Source: SFTH01 sp963643985
GTDB lineage: Bacteria; Bacillota; Clostridia; Christensenellales; Aristaeellaceae
Direction: 5' to 3'
NCBI GenBank assembly: GCA_963643985.1
Contig: CAVINP010000043.1
Location: 1-15,166 of the forward strand
Length of the DNA stretch: 15,166 nucleotides
The stretch's first letter is position 1. Each line of letters starts with the position of its first letter. The notes under the pieces are model-generated. The model was not told the DNA's origin. It did no database searches and was given only the letters and a program-made list of their open reading frames with translations. A program made the translations under genes and the position numbers. Shown piece by piece: positions 5,550 to 13,454 of this stretch.

Positions 5550-5578
5550 ATATTACCCCCTTTTGTGTAATATGTCAA
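5550..5578 (-). promoter_or_regulatory. Promoter of the permease-ATPase operon
   Basis: On the minus strand TTGACA (5573-5578) is followed after 17 bases by TAATAT (5550-5555), giving a start near 5543 and a leader of about 190 bases. A second TTGACA lies 15 bases further upstream (5588-5593) but has no good -10 at the right distance. The sbcC stop codon is just upstream with no terminator between, so some read-through from sbcDC is possible. Confidence 0.7.
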
Positions 5579-5601
5579 TAGTAAAATTGTCAAGATTTAC
5601 G

Positions 5602-8226
5602 TCATGTTTCGATCTCCACGTGCGAACCGTTGAGCATCTTGCGCACGATGATCTTTCTGTCGATGCGCTCGCCCAGTTCCGCCACGTGCGATATCACGCC
5701 CACCAGCCGCTGACCCTCGGCAAGGCTTGCCAGCAGGTCGATTGCGTTCTTCAATGCGTTCTCATCCAGCGTGCCGAAGCCCTCGTCGATGAACATGGTG
5801 TCCAGTCGCACGCCGCCGCTCTCGGCCTGAACCACGTCCGAAAGCCCAAGAGCCAGCGAGAGCGAGGCCAGGAAGGATTCGCCGCCGGAGAGCGTGCTGA
5901 CATCGCGCAGCTTGTCGGTTCTGTGGTCGAGCACGTCCAGATCAAGTCCGCTCTGTCTGCGCAGGTCCATCGCTTCCTTCTTCAGCTCCAGTTCGAACAT
6001 GCCGTCCGTGAGCATGCTCAGGCGGCGGCTTGCCGCGGCCACGACCTGCTTGAAGTGATACTGCTGGACGTAGGTTTCAAAGGTGATCTTCACCTTCTGC
6101 GTGAGCTGGCCGCTGCAGACCTTGTACAGTTCGTCCCAGCGCTTCCAGTCCTCTTCTTGGGTGCTGCGGCGCTTGCAGGCATCGTCAATCTCGCGCCTTG
6201 CATCCCTGTGCGTGGTCAACAGGCTTATCATCTGCGTCTCCATGCCGTGCAGTCGCTCACGCTCACCCCGCATCTCACTGAGCTGAAGCTCCATGGCCGT
6301 GATGTCCTTGCGAACGCAGCCTTCAAGATTAAGCTTTGCGGTCTCAATGTCGGCTTCGAGCTTATGCTTCTTCATTTCGTATTCGCGGATATTGCGATCC
6401 AGCGCTTCGATGAACTCCGGCGAACGCAGAGCTGCCTTGTATGCCTCACGGGAGGCAAAGTTCTGCTCGCGCACCGCTTCATCATACTGCCGGGCCAAAT
6501 CGGCACTGCTTGCACGCAGTTTCTCCAGATGCCCCTTTTCCGTCTGCATCTCCGCCTTGTCGGCTTCCGCTGCCTGGCCAAGCTTCTGAAGTGTCTCGTT
6601 CGCCGTCTTTTCCGCGCTTCTCAGCTCGGTTTCACGCTTTTCACATTCCGCGATCTCTTGGCTCACCTCAAGCTTCTGCGTATCCGGCGCAATGCCGGCA
6701 TCCTCCAGTTGCTTGCGCAGCGCGTCAGCCGTTGCCGTCAGGCGGGAAAGTTCTAACTCAATTTCATTGAGTTCCTTTTCTTTCCGATTACGTTCCTCTT
6801 CGGCTTTCAGCATCTGCTGCTGCGTGGCGGCATCATCGCTGCGCATTGCGGGTTCGGGGTGATGCACGGAACCGCAGACCGGGCAGGGCCGGCCTTCTTG
6901 CAGCTCCTCTGCGATCAGGCCGTACTGGCTGCGAAAGAAGGCGTCTCTCACCTTCCGGTACCTGTCGTTCGCAGCCTTACTCTCGCGAAGTGCGTACTCC
7001 ATATTCCTGCGCTGCAGGGCCTCGTCATCCACCACGGTGTTCAGAGTGGCCAACGGGGTCAGGCTGTCCTTCAGTCGCTGCGCACGATCATGCAGCTTGT
7101 CTGCCTCCGGCAGCGCCTTCTGCGCAGCCTCCAGAGCCGCGCGGGCCTCGGGCAGGCGCTTTTCATTGGCCTCGCACTTGCTGCAAAGCTCGGCAAGCGT
7201 CTTCTCGGATTCTTCAATCTGGCTCTGAGTGAGATTGAACATTTCTTCAGAGGGCTTCACCCGCTCTGCATGGCGTGCGGCTTCCATCTGTCTGCGCTTC
7301 TCTTCAATCTCCCCTTCGGAAGCAGTCAACTCAGCAAAATCGCGCTTGTTCGCTTCGAAGAGATCCAGTGCATCGTTGGTGCGCCGCGCCTCCTCGATCT
7401 GCTTGGCGGCCTGCGCAACCGCTTCCTCTGCCTTGCTGTATCCGAGCTTCGCCTCTTCCAGACGTTTCTCTTCGTATCCGATCAGGCTGCCCGTGGCAGC
7501 CAGCAGGTTCTCGGCATAGCGTGCATCACGCTTGTACACCTCAAACGGCTCGTCGCCCGGATAGTCCTGCTCGGGATTGATGCGTGCGGCCGCATCAAGG
7601 ATTGTATTGTCGAGTTTCTTGCGCTGCTCGGTCGCCCGATCATTTCTCTCCTTCAGGCGCTTCTGAAGTTCGGCATAGTCCTCGGTCTTGAACAATTTCT
7701 GAAAAAGTGCTTTGCGTTCGTCGGACTTGGCCGTGAGTATCTTCAGGAAGTCACCCTGGGCGATCATGACCGTCTGGGAAAACTGATCGCGCGTCAGGCC
7801 GATGATCTCCATCGCCCTGTCGTTCACCGTTTTCGGTCCCACCCAGGTTTCATTGCTTTCCAAATCCGTCAGCTCCGCATCGGATTTTCTTTCCATCGTG
7901 CCGTCGCCGCGCTTCTTGGCAGCTTCATATCCCGGATTGCGGCGAATGCGGTAGATGTGGTCCTTATGCCTGAATTCAAACTCCACATAGGTCTCATCCT
8001 TCAGGGTGGCATAGTCCGACCTGAAGGACTTGGCAGAGCGGCGGTCGTTGCCGCCCGCAGCTTCGCCGTAGAGTGCAAAGCTGATGGCATCAAAGATCGT
8101 GGTCTTGCCCGCGCCGGTATCACCCGTCACCAGAAAGATGCCGTTGTCACCCAGCTTGGTAAAATCAATCGTGGTCTCCTTGGCATAGGGCCCGAAGGCG
8201 CTCATCGTCAACTTCAACGGCTTCAT
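5602..8226 (-). CDS. sbcC: Exonuclease subunit SbcC (SMC-like ATPase)
   Basis: This 874-residue protein is the Rad50-like ATPase of the SbcCD nuclease, which cleaves DNA hairpins and blocked ends in the cytoplasm. The N-terminal half-ATPase begins MKPLKLTMSAFGPY with Walker A GDTGAGKTT (35-43). A long charged coiled coil surrounds the zinc hook CPVC near residue 448. The C-terminal half-ATPase carries the signature LSGGE and Walker B FIDEGFGTLDE. It is shorter than E. coli SbcC (about 1,050 residues), mainly in the coiled coil. The start at 8226 is chosen because it forms an ATGA overlap with sbcD and has GGAGG 10 bases upstream; an ATG three codons earlier is too close to that site. Confidence 0.95.
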   Translation of the reverse strand: MKPLKLTMSAFGPYAKETTIDFTKLGDNGIFLVTGDTGAGKTTIFDAISFALYGEAAGGNDRRSAKSFRSDYATLKDETYVEFEFRHKDHIYRIRRNPGYEAAKKRGDGTMERKSDAELTDLESNETWVGPKTVNDRAMEIIGLTRDQFSQTVMIAQGDFLKILTAKSDERKALFQKLFKTEDYAELQKRLKERNDRATEQRKKLDNTILDAAARINPEQDYPGDEPFEVYKRDARYAENLLAATGSLIGYEEKRLEEAKLGYSKAEEAVAQAAKQIEEARRTNDALDLFEANKRDFAELTASEGEIEEKRRQMEAARHAERVKPSEEMFNLTQSQIEESEKTLAELCSKCEANEKRLPEARAALEAAQKALPEADKLHDRAQRLKDSLTPLATLNTVVDDEALQRRNMEYALRESKAANDRYRKVRDAFFRSQYGLIAEELQEGRPCPVCGSVHHPEPAMRSDDAATQQQMLKAEEERNRKEKELNEIELELSRLTATADALRKQLEDAGIAPDTQKLEVSQEIAECEKRETELRSAEKTANETLQKLGQAAEADKAEMQTEKGHLEKLRASSADLARQYDEAVREQNFASREAYKAALRSPEFIEALDRNIREYEMKKHKLEADIETAKLNLEGCVRKDITAMELQLSEMRGERERLHGMETQMISLLTTHRDARREIDDACKRRSTQEEDWKRWDELYKVCSGQLTQKVKITFETYVQQYHFKQVVAAASRRLSMLTDGMFELELKKEAMDLRRQSGLDLDVLDHRTDKLRDVSTLSGGESFLASLSLALGLSDVVQAESGGVRLDTMFIDEGFGTLDENALKNAIDLLASLAEGQRLVGVISHVAELGERIDRKIIVRKMLNGSHVEIET

Positions 8227-9347
8227 TCGGCACATACCTCCATTTCCTTCAAAACCTGCGTGAGCATCTCCAGCTGACGCTCATCCGGCGGCACATCGTT
8301 GTTGGACTTGGCATAGAATTCCGAGAAGAGCTCTATGGTCGTCTTGTTCTTCATCTCTTCACGGGCCTGCACATTCCTGTCCTGCCGGGTCTTCGAGTTG
8401 ACAACTTCAAACCGGATGCGGTTCGGGAAGACGATGTTGAGCCGCTGCTGCGCGTCCACCGGCGGTATTTCGTCATTCAGCGTGATGGAAACATAGTCCT
8501 CGGAATAGGGCAGGTGCATCACGTCTTCGAACATTCCTTCGATCCTGCGCATCTCATGGGGGGCTTTGAGCGGCACGGTGTGCATATCGATTCGGCCCTT
8601 CCCGCCCATGTCGACGATGGTCACGCTCTTGCGGTGGCTGACCTCGGAGAGCGAATACTTCATGATGGAACCGGCGTAGCGCAGCGTGTCGCGCATGACG
8701 CGCTGGGGCTTGTGGATGTGGCCGAGAGCGACATAATCGAAGGCATCAAACACGCCCGCATCGATATTGTCCAGGCCGCCCACGCTCTTTTCCTCCGAGT
8801 CCGACGTTTCGGCACCCGTGATGAACTGGTGGCAGAGCAGCAGGTTGCGCTTTTCGGGGTCGATCTCCGCATTCTTCAGCACCACCTGCACGGCATCCTG
8901 ATAGCTCTCTATCTTCTCTTCCGGATAGAAGCGGCGCACGAAGACCGGGCGCAGGAAGGGCAGCATCCAGATGTCGATCTCGCCGTATTCATCCTGTACG
9001 GGGATGCACTGCAGCGTGCCGTCAAAGTTTTCGGACATGTATACGCCGGACTTCTTCAGCAGCGCGGAAAAATAGGATATGCGCTGCGCGGAATCGTGGT
9101 TGCCGCTGATGATGTACATCCTGATTCCCTTGGCGGTCAGCTGCGTGACGAAGTCATCGAAGGCCGCCATGGCCTCGGCCTGGGGCGAAGCCTTCTGGTA
9201 GACGTCGCCCGCGATCAGCACAGCGTCCACGCCCTCGCTGACGGCGATGTCGGCAATTTGGGTAAGAATGACCTTCTGGTCTTCCAGCAGTTTGATTTCA
9301 TTGAGCTGCCTGCCCAGGTGCAAATCCGAAGTATGCAGAAATTTCAT
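8223..9347 (-). CDS. sbcD: Exonuclease subunit SbcD (Mre11-like nuclease)
   Basis: This 374-residue protein is the metallophosphoesterase nuclease of SbcCD, with 3'-5' exonuclease and endonuclease activity on DNA ends. The metal-binding motifs appear in order: DLHLGR (8-13), GDVYQ (about 47-51), GNHDS (about 81-85), a lone His in LLLCHQF, and GHIHKPQ. The C-terminal part is the capping region that contacts DNA and SbcC. The start follows a modest AGGAA site; no other start keeps the MKFLHTSDLHLG beginning. It is the first gene of sbcDC and overlaps sbcC by four bases. Confidence 0.95.
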   Translation of the reverse strand: MKFLHTSDLHLGRQLNEIKLLEDQKVILTQIADIAVSEGVDAVLIAGDVYQKASPQAEAMAAFDDFVTQLTAKGIRMYIISGNHDSAQRISYFSALLKKSGVYMSENFDGTLQCIPVQDEYGEIDIWMLPFLRPVFVRRFYPEEKIESYQDAVQVVLKNAEIDPEKRNLLLCHQFITGAETSDSEEKSVGGLDNIDAGVFDAFDYVALGHIHKPQRVMRDTLRYAGSIMKYSLSEVSHRKSVTIVDMGGKGRIDMHTVPLKAPHEMRRIEGMFEDVMHLPYSEDYVSITLNDEIPPVDAQQRLNIVFPNRIRFEVVNSKTRQDRNVQAREEMKNKTTIELFSEFYAKSNNDVPPDERQLEMLTQVLKEMEVCAE

Positions 9348-9390
9348 GGCGTTTGCGTTTCCTTTCTGTTATGTTCATTACTTTATCTGT

Positions 9391-9396
9391 ATTATA
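9391..9396 (-). promoter_or_regulatory. Possible -10 of the sbcDC promoter
   Basis: A perfect TATAAT reads leftward about 45 bases before sbcD. No good -35 hexamer lies 16-18 bases upstream (the best is TGGAAT), so the promoter may be weak or need an activator. Confidence 0.4.
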
Positions 9397-9496
9397 ACTC
9401 AAATCCATACTTCATTCCAGTAAGTTTTGATTAACGAAATAAGGACATCAGCATTTATTCCTTAAAATAAAAAATTTTCTTGCGAACAATAATTAT

Positions 9497-9525
9497 TTGA
9501 CGCGATTCCCCGCGCATGATACAAT
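9497..9525 (+). promoter_or_regulatory. Promoter of the nucleoside salvage operon
   Basis: TTGACG (9497-9502) is followed after 17 bases by TACAAT (9520-9525), each one base from consensus. The predicted start near 9532 leaves about 20 bases before the first start codon, with GGAGG in between. No riboswitch fits in so short a leader. Confidence 0.75.
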
Positions 9526-9553
9526 ATTCCTAAATACTGCGGAGGATAAGTGT

Positions 9554-10390
9554 ATGGAATACAGCTATGAATATTTTAAAACGTCCGCCGATTACCTGAA
9601 AGATCGCGTGCCTTACACGCCCGAGGTAGCCATCGTGCTCGGCTCGTGCCTGGGGCCGTTTGCGGATACGATTGAGAACCCCATCGTCTTCAGCTACGCC
9701 GACATTCCCAACTTCCTGATTTCAACCGCACCCTCCCACGCCGGTCAGCTGATATTCGGCACGGTCGCAGGCAAAAAGGTGGTCTGCATGTCCGGCCGTT
9801 TCCATTCCTATGAGGGCTACGATTTTGAGCAGCTGGTGATCCCTGTGCGCCTGTTCAAGCTGCTTGGCGTGAAGTACACGATACTCACCAATGCCGCGGG
9901 CGCGGTCAACACTTCCTATCGCCCGGGCGATATCATGATCGTGTCCGACCATATCAAACTCACGGGAAACAGCCCCCTGCGCGGCAAAAACATAGACGAG
10001 TTCGGCCCGCGCTTCTTTGACGTCACGCGCATGTACACGCCCGAGTTGCGCAAGCTTGCGCTCGAGTGCGGCGAGGGCACGGGACTGACGCTGCACGAGG
10101 GCGTCTACTTCTTCTTCACCGGCCCGCAGTTTGAGACGCCTGCGGAAATCCGCGCCGCGCGGCTGTTGGGCGGAGACGCCGTAGGCATGTCCACCGTCAC
10201 CGAAGCGCTCACGGCTGCACACTGCGGCATGCCGCTGCTTTGCCTGTCTGTCATGACCAACATGGCGGCGGGCGTGCTGGATCGGCCGTTGTCAAACGAA
10301 GAGGTCGATGAGACGGCCAAGACGGTCTCCGAACGCTTCAGCGCGTACGTGACGAAAATCATATCCCGCATTTCGGAGGTGGAAGTATGA
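9554..10390 (+). CDS. Purine nucleoside phosphorylase (trimeric class), possible methylthioinosine/deoxyinosine phosphorylase
   Basis: This 278-residue enzyme splits purine nucleosides with phosphate to base and (deoxy)ribose 1-phosphate. It has the trimeric PNP pattern: phosphate loop VLGSCLG (28-34, with Cys where most members have Gly), PSHAGQL, GRFHSYEGY, TNAAGAVN, GVYFFFTGPQFETPAEIR with the Phe-Glu base-binding pair, GMSTVTE and the base-recognising Asn in SVMTNMAAG. The start at 9554 has GGAGG eight bases upstream; a longer frame would start within the promoter. It overlaps the next gene by ATGA. Next to an adenosine-type deaminase and an MtnA-like isomerase, its physiological substrate may be 5'-methylthioinosine or 5'-deoxyinosine; this is inference. 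The conserved Asn indicates a preference for 6-oxopurines. Confidence 0.9.
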   Translation: MEYSYEYFKTSADYLKDRVPYTPEVAIVLGSCLGPFADTIENPIVFSYADIPNFLISTAPSHAGQLIFGTVAGKKVVCMSGRFHSYEGYDFEQLVIPVRLFKLLGVKYTILTNAAGAVNTSYRPGDIMIVSDHIKLTGNSPLRGKNIDEFGPRFFDVTRMYTPELRKLALECGEGTGLTLHEGVYFFFTGPQFETPAEIRAARLLGGDAVGMSTVTEALTAAHCGMPLLCLSVMTNMAAGVLDRPLSNEEVDETAKTVSERFSAYVTKIISRISEVEV

Positions 10391-11709
10391 GCCTTCTGTT
10401 TGGGCATTGCGACATCCTTGCATGGGAGGATGAGCACTTTAAACTTCTCAAGGATGCCTACCTGGGCGTGGACGGCGACACCATCTGCTATATCGGCGGC
10501 GTTCGCCCGACCGGTCACTACGATGAAACGCGCGACATGCCCGGGCGGCTGCTGATGCCCGGCCTGATCAACTGTCACTGCCATGCGGCCATGACGCTGC
10601 TGCGCGGCGTGGGCAGTGACCTGCCGCTGGATCGCTGGCTGTATGAGGAGATGTTCCCCGTCGAGGATCGCATGACGGCCGAAGACATCGCCGCGGGCAA
10701 CGCGCTGGCCATGATGGAGATGATCGCAAGCGGCACGACCTCCTTCAGCGATATGTACATGGAGCCACAGACGATCATCCGCTCCAACGAACGCATCGGC
10801 ATGAAGGTCAACCTGACGCGCGTGATGCAGGCCTTTGATCCCGCAGAGACGATTGAGACCAGCACGCGCTTCCCCGAGGCCATACGGCTGTTCGAGACGG
10901 CGCACAACGCGCAGAACGGCCGCATTCGCGTGGATTTCTCGGTGCACGCCGAATACACCATCAACGATGCCGTCGCCTCCGGCTTTGCCAAAGCCTGCAA
11001 AAAATACGTGGATCGCGGCGCACACATGCAGATTCACCTCTCCGAGACGAAAAAAGAGCAGGCGGAATGCATCGGTCGTCATGGCTTGACCCCCGCCGCG
11101 TGGTTTGAAAAGATGGGCATATTGGATATCCCCACCGCCGCCGCACACTGTGTCTGGCTGACGGATGAGGACATCGCCATTCTCAAAAGGCACGGTGTCA
11201 GCCCCGTTCACAACCCCAGCAGCAATCTCAAGCTCGGCAGCGGCTTTGCGCCCGTGCCGAAGATGCTGGATCAGGGTCTGAACGTCGCGCTGGGCACGGA
11301 CGGTGCGGCCAGCAACAACAATCTGAACATGTTTGAAGAGATGCACCTGGCGGCCGTCATGCACAACGGCTATCAAAATGACCCCGTGATCATGAACCCC
11401 GAGACCGTGCTGAAGATGGCGACCGTCAACGGCGCGAAGCTGCAGGGACGCGAGGACACCGGCCGTCTGCAGGTCGGTCTGAAAGCCGATATCATCGCCA
11501 TAGACTTCCGCAACCGTGCCCACCTCTACCCCAACTTTGACACCATGGCGCTGCTGGTCTATTCCGCACAGGGCTCGGACGTGTGCATGACGATGGTGGA
11601 CGGACGCATACTCTACGAGGACGGAAAGTTCCTCACGCTGAACCCGGATGAAGTGTTCGAAAATGCCAGGGCAGCCGTCATGCGGCTGTACAGAAAGGAT
11701 GCAAAGTAA
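10387..11709 (+). CDS. mtaD: Amidohydrolase: 5-methylthioadenosine/S-adenosylhomocysteine (5'-deoxyadenosine) deaminase
   Basis: This 440-residue zinc hydrolase belongs to the MtaD/TrzA-AtzB group of amidohydrolases and deaminates adenosine-type nucleosides to inosine forms with release of ammonia. Metal ligands are visible: HCH at 64-66 (NCHCHAAMTLLRG), His in HLSETKKE, His in AHCVWLTDED and Asp in GTDGAASNNNLNMFEE. The last motif and the catalytic Glu of HLSETKKE are typical of MTA/SAH deaminases. It overlaps the phosphorylase gene by ATGA and is followed without any gap by the isomerase gene. A PNP that acts on 6-oxopurines immediately upstream fits deamination first, phosphorolysis second. 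Related enzymes differ in preference among MTA, SAH and 5'-deoxyadenosine; that cannot be settled here. Confidence 0.88.
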   Translation: MSLLFGHCDILAWEDEHFKLLKDAYLGVDGDTICYIGGVRPTGHYDETRDMPGRLLMPGLINCHCHAAMTLLRGVGSDLPLDRWLYEEMFPVEDRMTAEDIAAGNALAMMEMIASGTTSFSDMYMEPQTIIRSNERIGMKVNLTRVMQAFDPAETIETSTRFPEAIRLFETAHNAQNGRIRVDFSVHAEYTINDAVASGFAKACKKYVDRGAHMQIHLSETKKEQAECIGRHGLTPAAWFEKMGILDIPTAAAHCVWLTDEDIAILKRHGVSPVHNPSSNLKLGSGFAPVPKMLDQGLNVALGTDGAASNNNLNMFEEMHLAAVMHNGYQNDPVIMNPETVLKMATVNGAKLQGREDTGRLQVGLKADIIAIDFRNRAHLYPNFDTMALLVYSAQGSDVCMTMVDGRILYEDGKFLTLNPDEVFENARAAVMRLYRKDAK

Positions 11710-12783
11710 ATGGAAAGAGCGGACAAGGGTCTGGCCTTTATGCTGCAATATGAAAATGTGGCCTGGTATGACAGCGGCGAAGTGCGGATACTGGATCGGC
11801 GCGTCTACCCGCGCAAGGTCGAATTTGTGACCTGCAAGACCCATCGGGAGGTGGCGCAGGCTATCACCGACATGGTGACGCAGAGTGCGGGGCCGTACAC
11901 GGCTGCGGCGATGGGCATGGCACTGGCGGCCTATGAGTGCCGCGATATGGCTGCCGATAAGCAGCTGAGCTATCTGGAGGATGCCGCCTATACCATCTCC
12001 CACGCACGCCCGACCACCGTGGCCCGCATGACGCAGGTCGTAAACAGCAGCATGGTTGCCGCCAAGCAGGCGCTGATCGAGGGACAGAACGTCGCGGCGG
12101 CGATCGTTGATCACACGGTCGAGATGAACAACCTGCGCTATGCCAAGGTCGGCAGGATGGCGGAATATCTGGTGGACATGTTCCCGAATAACGGCGGCAT
12201 CATGACGCAGTGCTTCGGCGAGACGATCGTGGGACAGATGCTCAAGGTCGCCAAGGCCCGTGGCAAGCATCTGCACATATTCTGCCCCGAGACCCGCCCC
12301 TATTTTCAGGGAGCACGGCTGACGGCAACCGTCTGCCACGACATGGGCTTTGACGTGACCGTAATCACCGACAATATGCCCGCATACGTGATGCAAAACG
12401 AGCAGATCGACGTATTCACCTCTGCGGCGGATGCCATCTGCATGGACGGCTACGTCGTCAACAAGGTCGGCACGTTCCAGATCGCCATCGTTGCCAAGTA
12501 CATGGGCATACCGTACTTTGTGACCGGCGCACCCGACAGGGATCACAAAGATGTGGACAGCGTGACCATCGAGATGCGCGATCCGGATTTCGTGCTGCAG
12601 GCCATGGGCGTCAAAACCGCCTGCGACGGTGTGAAGGGCTACTATCCCTCCTTTGACATCACCCCGCCGCACCTGGTGAGCGGTGTCGTGACCGATGCAG
12701 GCATCTACTCGCCCTACGATCTGAACCGTTATTTTGCAAGCGGCAATGTGGGCGAATACCGGCCGGAGGGTCCGCTGGTCTGA
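11710..12783 (+). CDS. MtnA-like aldose 1-phosphate isomerase (eIF-2B family)
   Basis: This 357-residue protein belongs to the eIF-2B alpha/MtnA superfamily. MtnA converts 5-methylthioribose 1-phosphate to 5-methylthioribulose 1-phosphate in methionine salvage, and some members also act on 5-deoxyribose 1-phosphate. The substrate-binding signature ETRPYFQGARL and the segment VVNKVGT are clear. The active-site Cys appears conserved as Cys168 (IMTQCFGE against the usual THCNxG). At the position of the second catalytic residue, Asp of NGDxxNKIGT, there is Tyr248, with an Asp two residues earlier (Asp246). The subgroup is therefore divergent. It starts right after the deaminase stop codon, with AAAGGA upstream, and its stop overlaps the signal peptidase start (TGATG). 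It receives the sugar 1-phosphate released by the phosphorylase, by inference. Confidence 0.82.
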   Translation: MERADKGLAFMLQYENVAWYDSGEVRILDRRVYPRKVEFVTCKTHREVAQAITDMVTQSAGPYTAAAMGMALAAYECRDMAADKQLSYLEDAAYTISHARPTTVARMTQVVNSSMVAAKQALIEGQNVAAAIVDHTVEMNNLRYAKVGRMAEYLVDMFPNNGGIMTQCFGETIVGQMLKVAKARGKHLHIFCPETRPYFQGARLTATVCHDMGFDVTVITDNMPAYVMQNEQIDVFTSAADAICMDGYVVNKVGTFQIAIVAKYMGIPYFVTGAPDRDHKDVDSVTIEMRDPDFVLQAMGVKTACDGVKGYYPSFDITPPHLVSGVVTDAGIYSPYDLNRYFASGNVGEYRPEGPLV

Positions 12784-13277
12784 TGCTGCTTCGGATTCTG
12801 CTTGAAGTGTCTGCAGCCGCGCTGATTGCGTTGGCACTGCGGCATTGGGTCTTTCTGCTTGTATTCGTCAAGGGACATTCCATGATGGATACGCTCAGAA
12901 ACGGCGAGCTGCTCTTTGCCCTGCGAAGGCACAAAAATCGCCTGATCAGGCGCTTTGATGTGGTGCTCTGCCGCTATCCCAAGCGGCGCGAGCTGTTCGT
13001 CAAGCGTGTGATCGGTCTGCCCGGTGAACTGCTGTCGATGTCGGACGATACCGTGTTCATAGACGGCGAGCCTGTGCAGGAATCCTTTCCGAAGCGCCGC
13101 TGTCTGCGCAAGTTTGAAGAGATACGTCTTGCCGACAATGAATACTTCGTCATGGGCGACAATCGGCCCGTCTCGCGCGACAGCCGCAGCAGGGCGGTCG
13201 GCCCGATTCCAAAGGAGAAAATCGTGGCCGTCGTGTGCTGCGTCCTCTTTCCGCCCCGGCGCATCCGTAAAATTTAG
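12783..13277 (+). CDS. lepB: Signal peptidase I (S26 family)
   Basis: This 164-residue membrane-anchored serine protease removes signal peptides from exported proteins. One N-terminal membrane segment (about 9-29) is followed by box B KGHSMMDTL with the nucleophile Ser33 (Asp replaces the frequent Pro two residues after SM). The general base Lys74 lies in FVKRVIGLPGE, and the conserved YFVMGDNRPVSRDSR region follows at 121-135. The length suits the compact Gram-positive type. It overlaps the MtnA-like gene by one base (TGATG), so it is translated with the salvage operon although its function is unrelated. No terminator separates it from the 5S rRNA promoter. Confidence 0.92.
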   Translation: MLLRILLEVSAAALIALALRHWVFLLVFVKGHSMMDTLRNGELLFALRRHKNRLIRRFDVVLCRYPKRRELFVKRVIGLPGELLSMSDDTVFIDGEPVQESFPKRRCLRKFEEIRLADNEYFVMGDNRPVSRDSRSRAVGPIPKEKIVAVVCCVLFPPRRIRKI

Positions 13278-13285
13278 AATAGGTA

Positions 13286-13314
13286 TTGACTTTATCACCG
13301 CAAAACGGTATAAT
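13286..13314 (+). promoter_or_regulatory. Promoter of the isolated 5S rRNA gene
   Basis: TTGACT (13286-13291) is followed after 17 bases by TATAAT (13309-13314), one mismatch from full consensus. The start would be near 13321, a few bases before the mature 5S end. Confidence 0.85.
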
Positions 13315-13327
13315 GGTTCTATTGAAT

Positions 13328-13446
13328 TTCCGGTGACAATAGCCTGAGGGATCCACCTGTTCCCATACCGAACACAGAAGTTAAGCCTCAGCACGCTGAT
13401 GGTACTTGGCTGGCAACGGCCCGGGAGAGTAGGTCGTCGCCGGATT
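13328..13446 (+). rRNA. rrf: 5S ribosomal RNA
   Basis: About 118 bases carry the conserved 5S features: the helix I ends TCCGGTGAC and GTCGCCGGA pair with one G-U; the internal CCCATACCGAACACAGAAGT and TTAAGC segments are present; and GATGGTACTTGGC plus GGGAGAGTAGG complete loops D and E. Ends are placed from helix I and may be off by a base or two. No 16S or 23S gene is adjacent: it is a stand-alone copy between lepB and a converging peptidase gene, with its own promoter and terminator. Confidence 0.93.
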
Positions 13447-13454
13447 CTAAAAAT

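Noticed and set aside
5588..5593. Second TTGACA upstream of the permease operon as a tandem promoter
   Set aside because: The matching -10 position reads TTACAC, which is poor; the downstream TTGACA pairs much better.
10105..12837. Long minus-strand open frame (910 codons) opposite the salvage operon
   Set aside because: It runs antisense to three enzymes with clear catalytic motifs and is rich in His, Val and Gly as expected of a reverse-strand frame; it has no recognisable domain.
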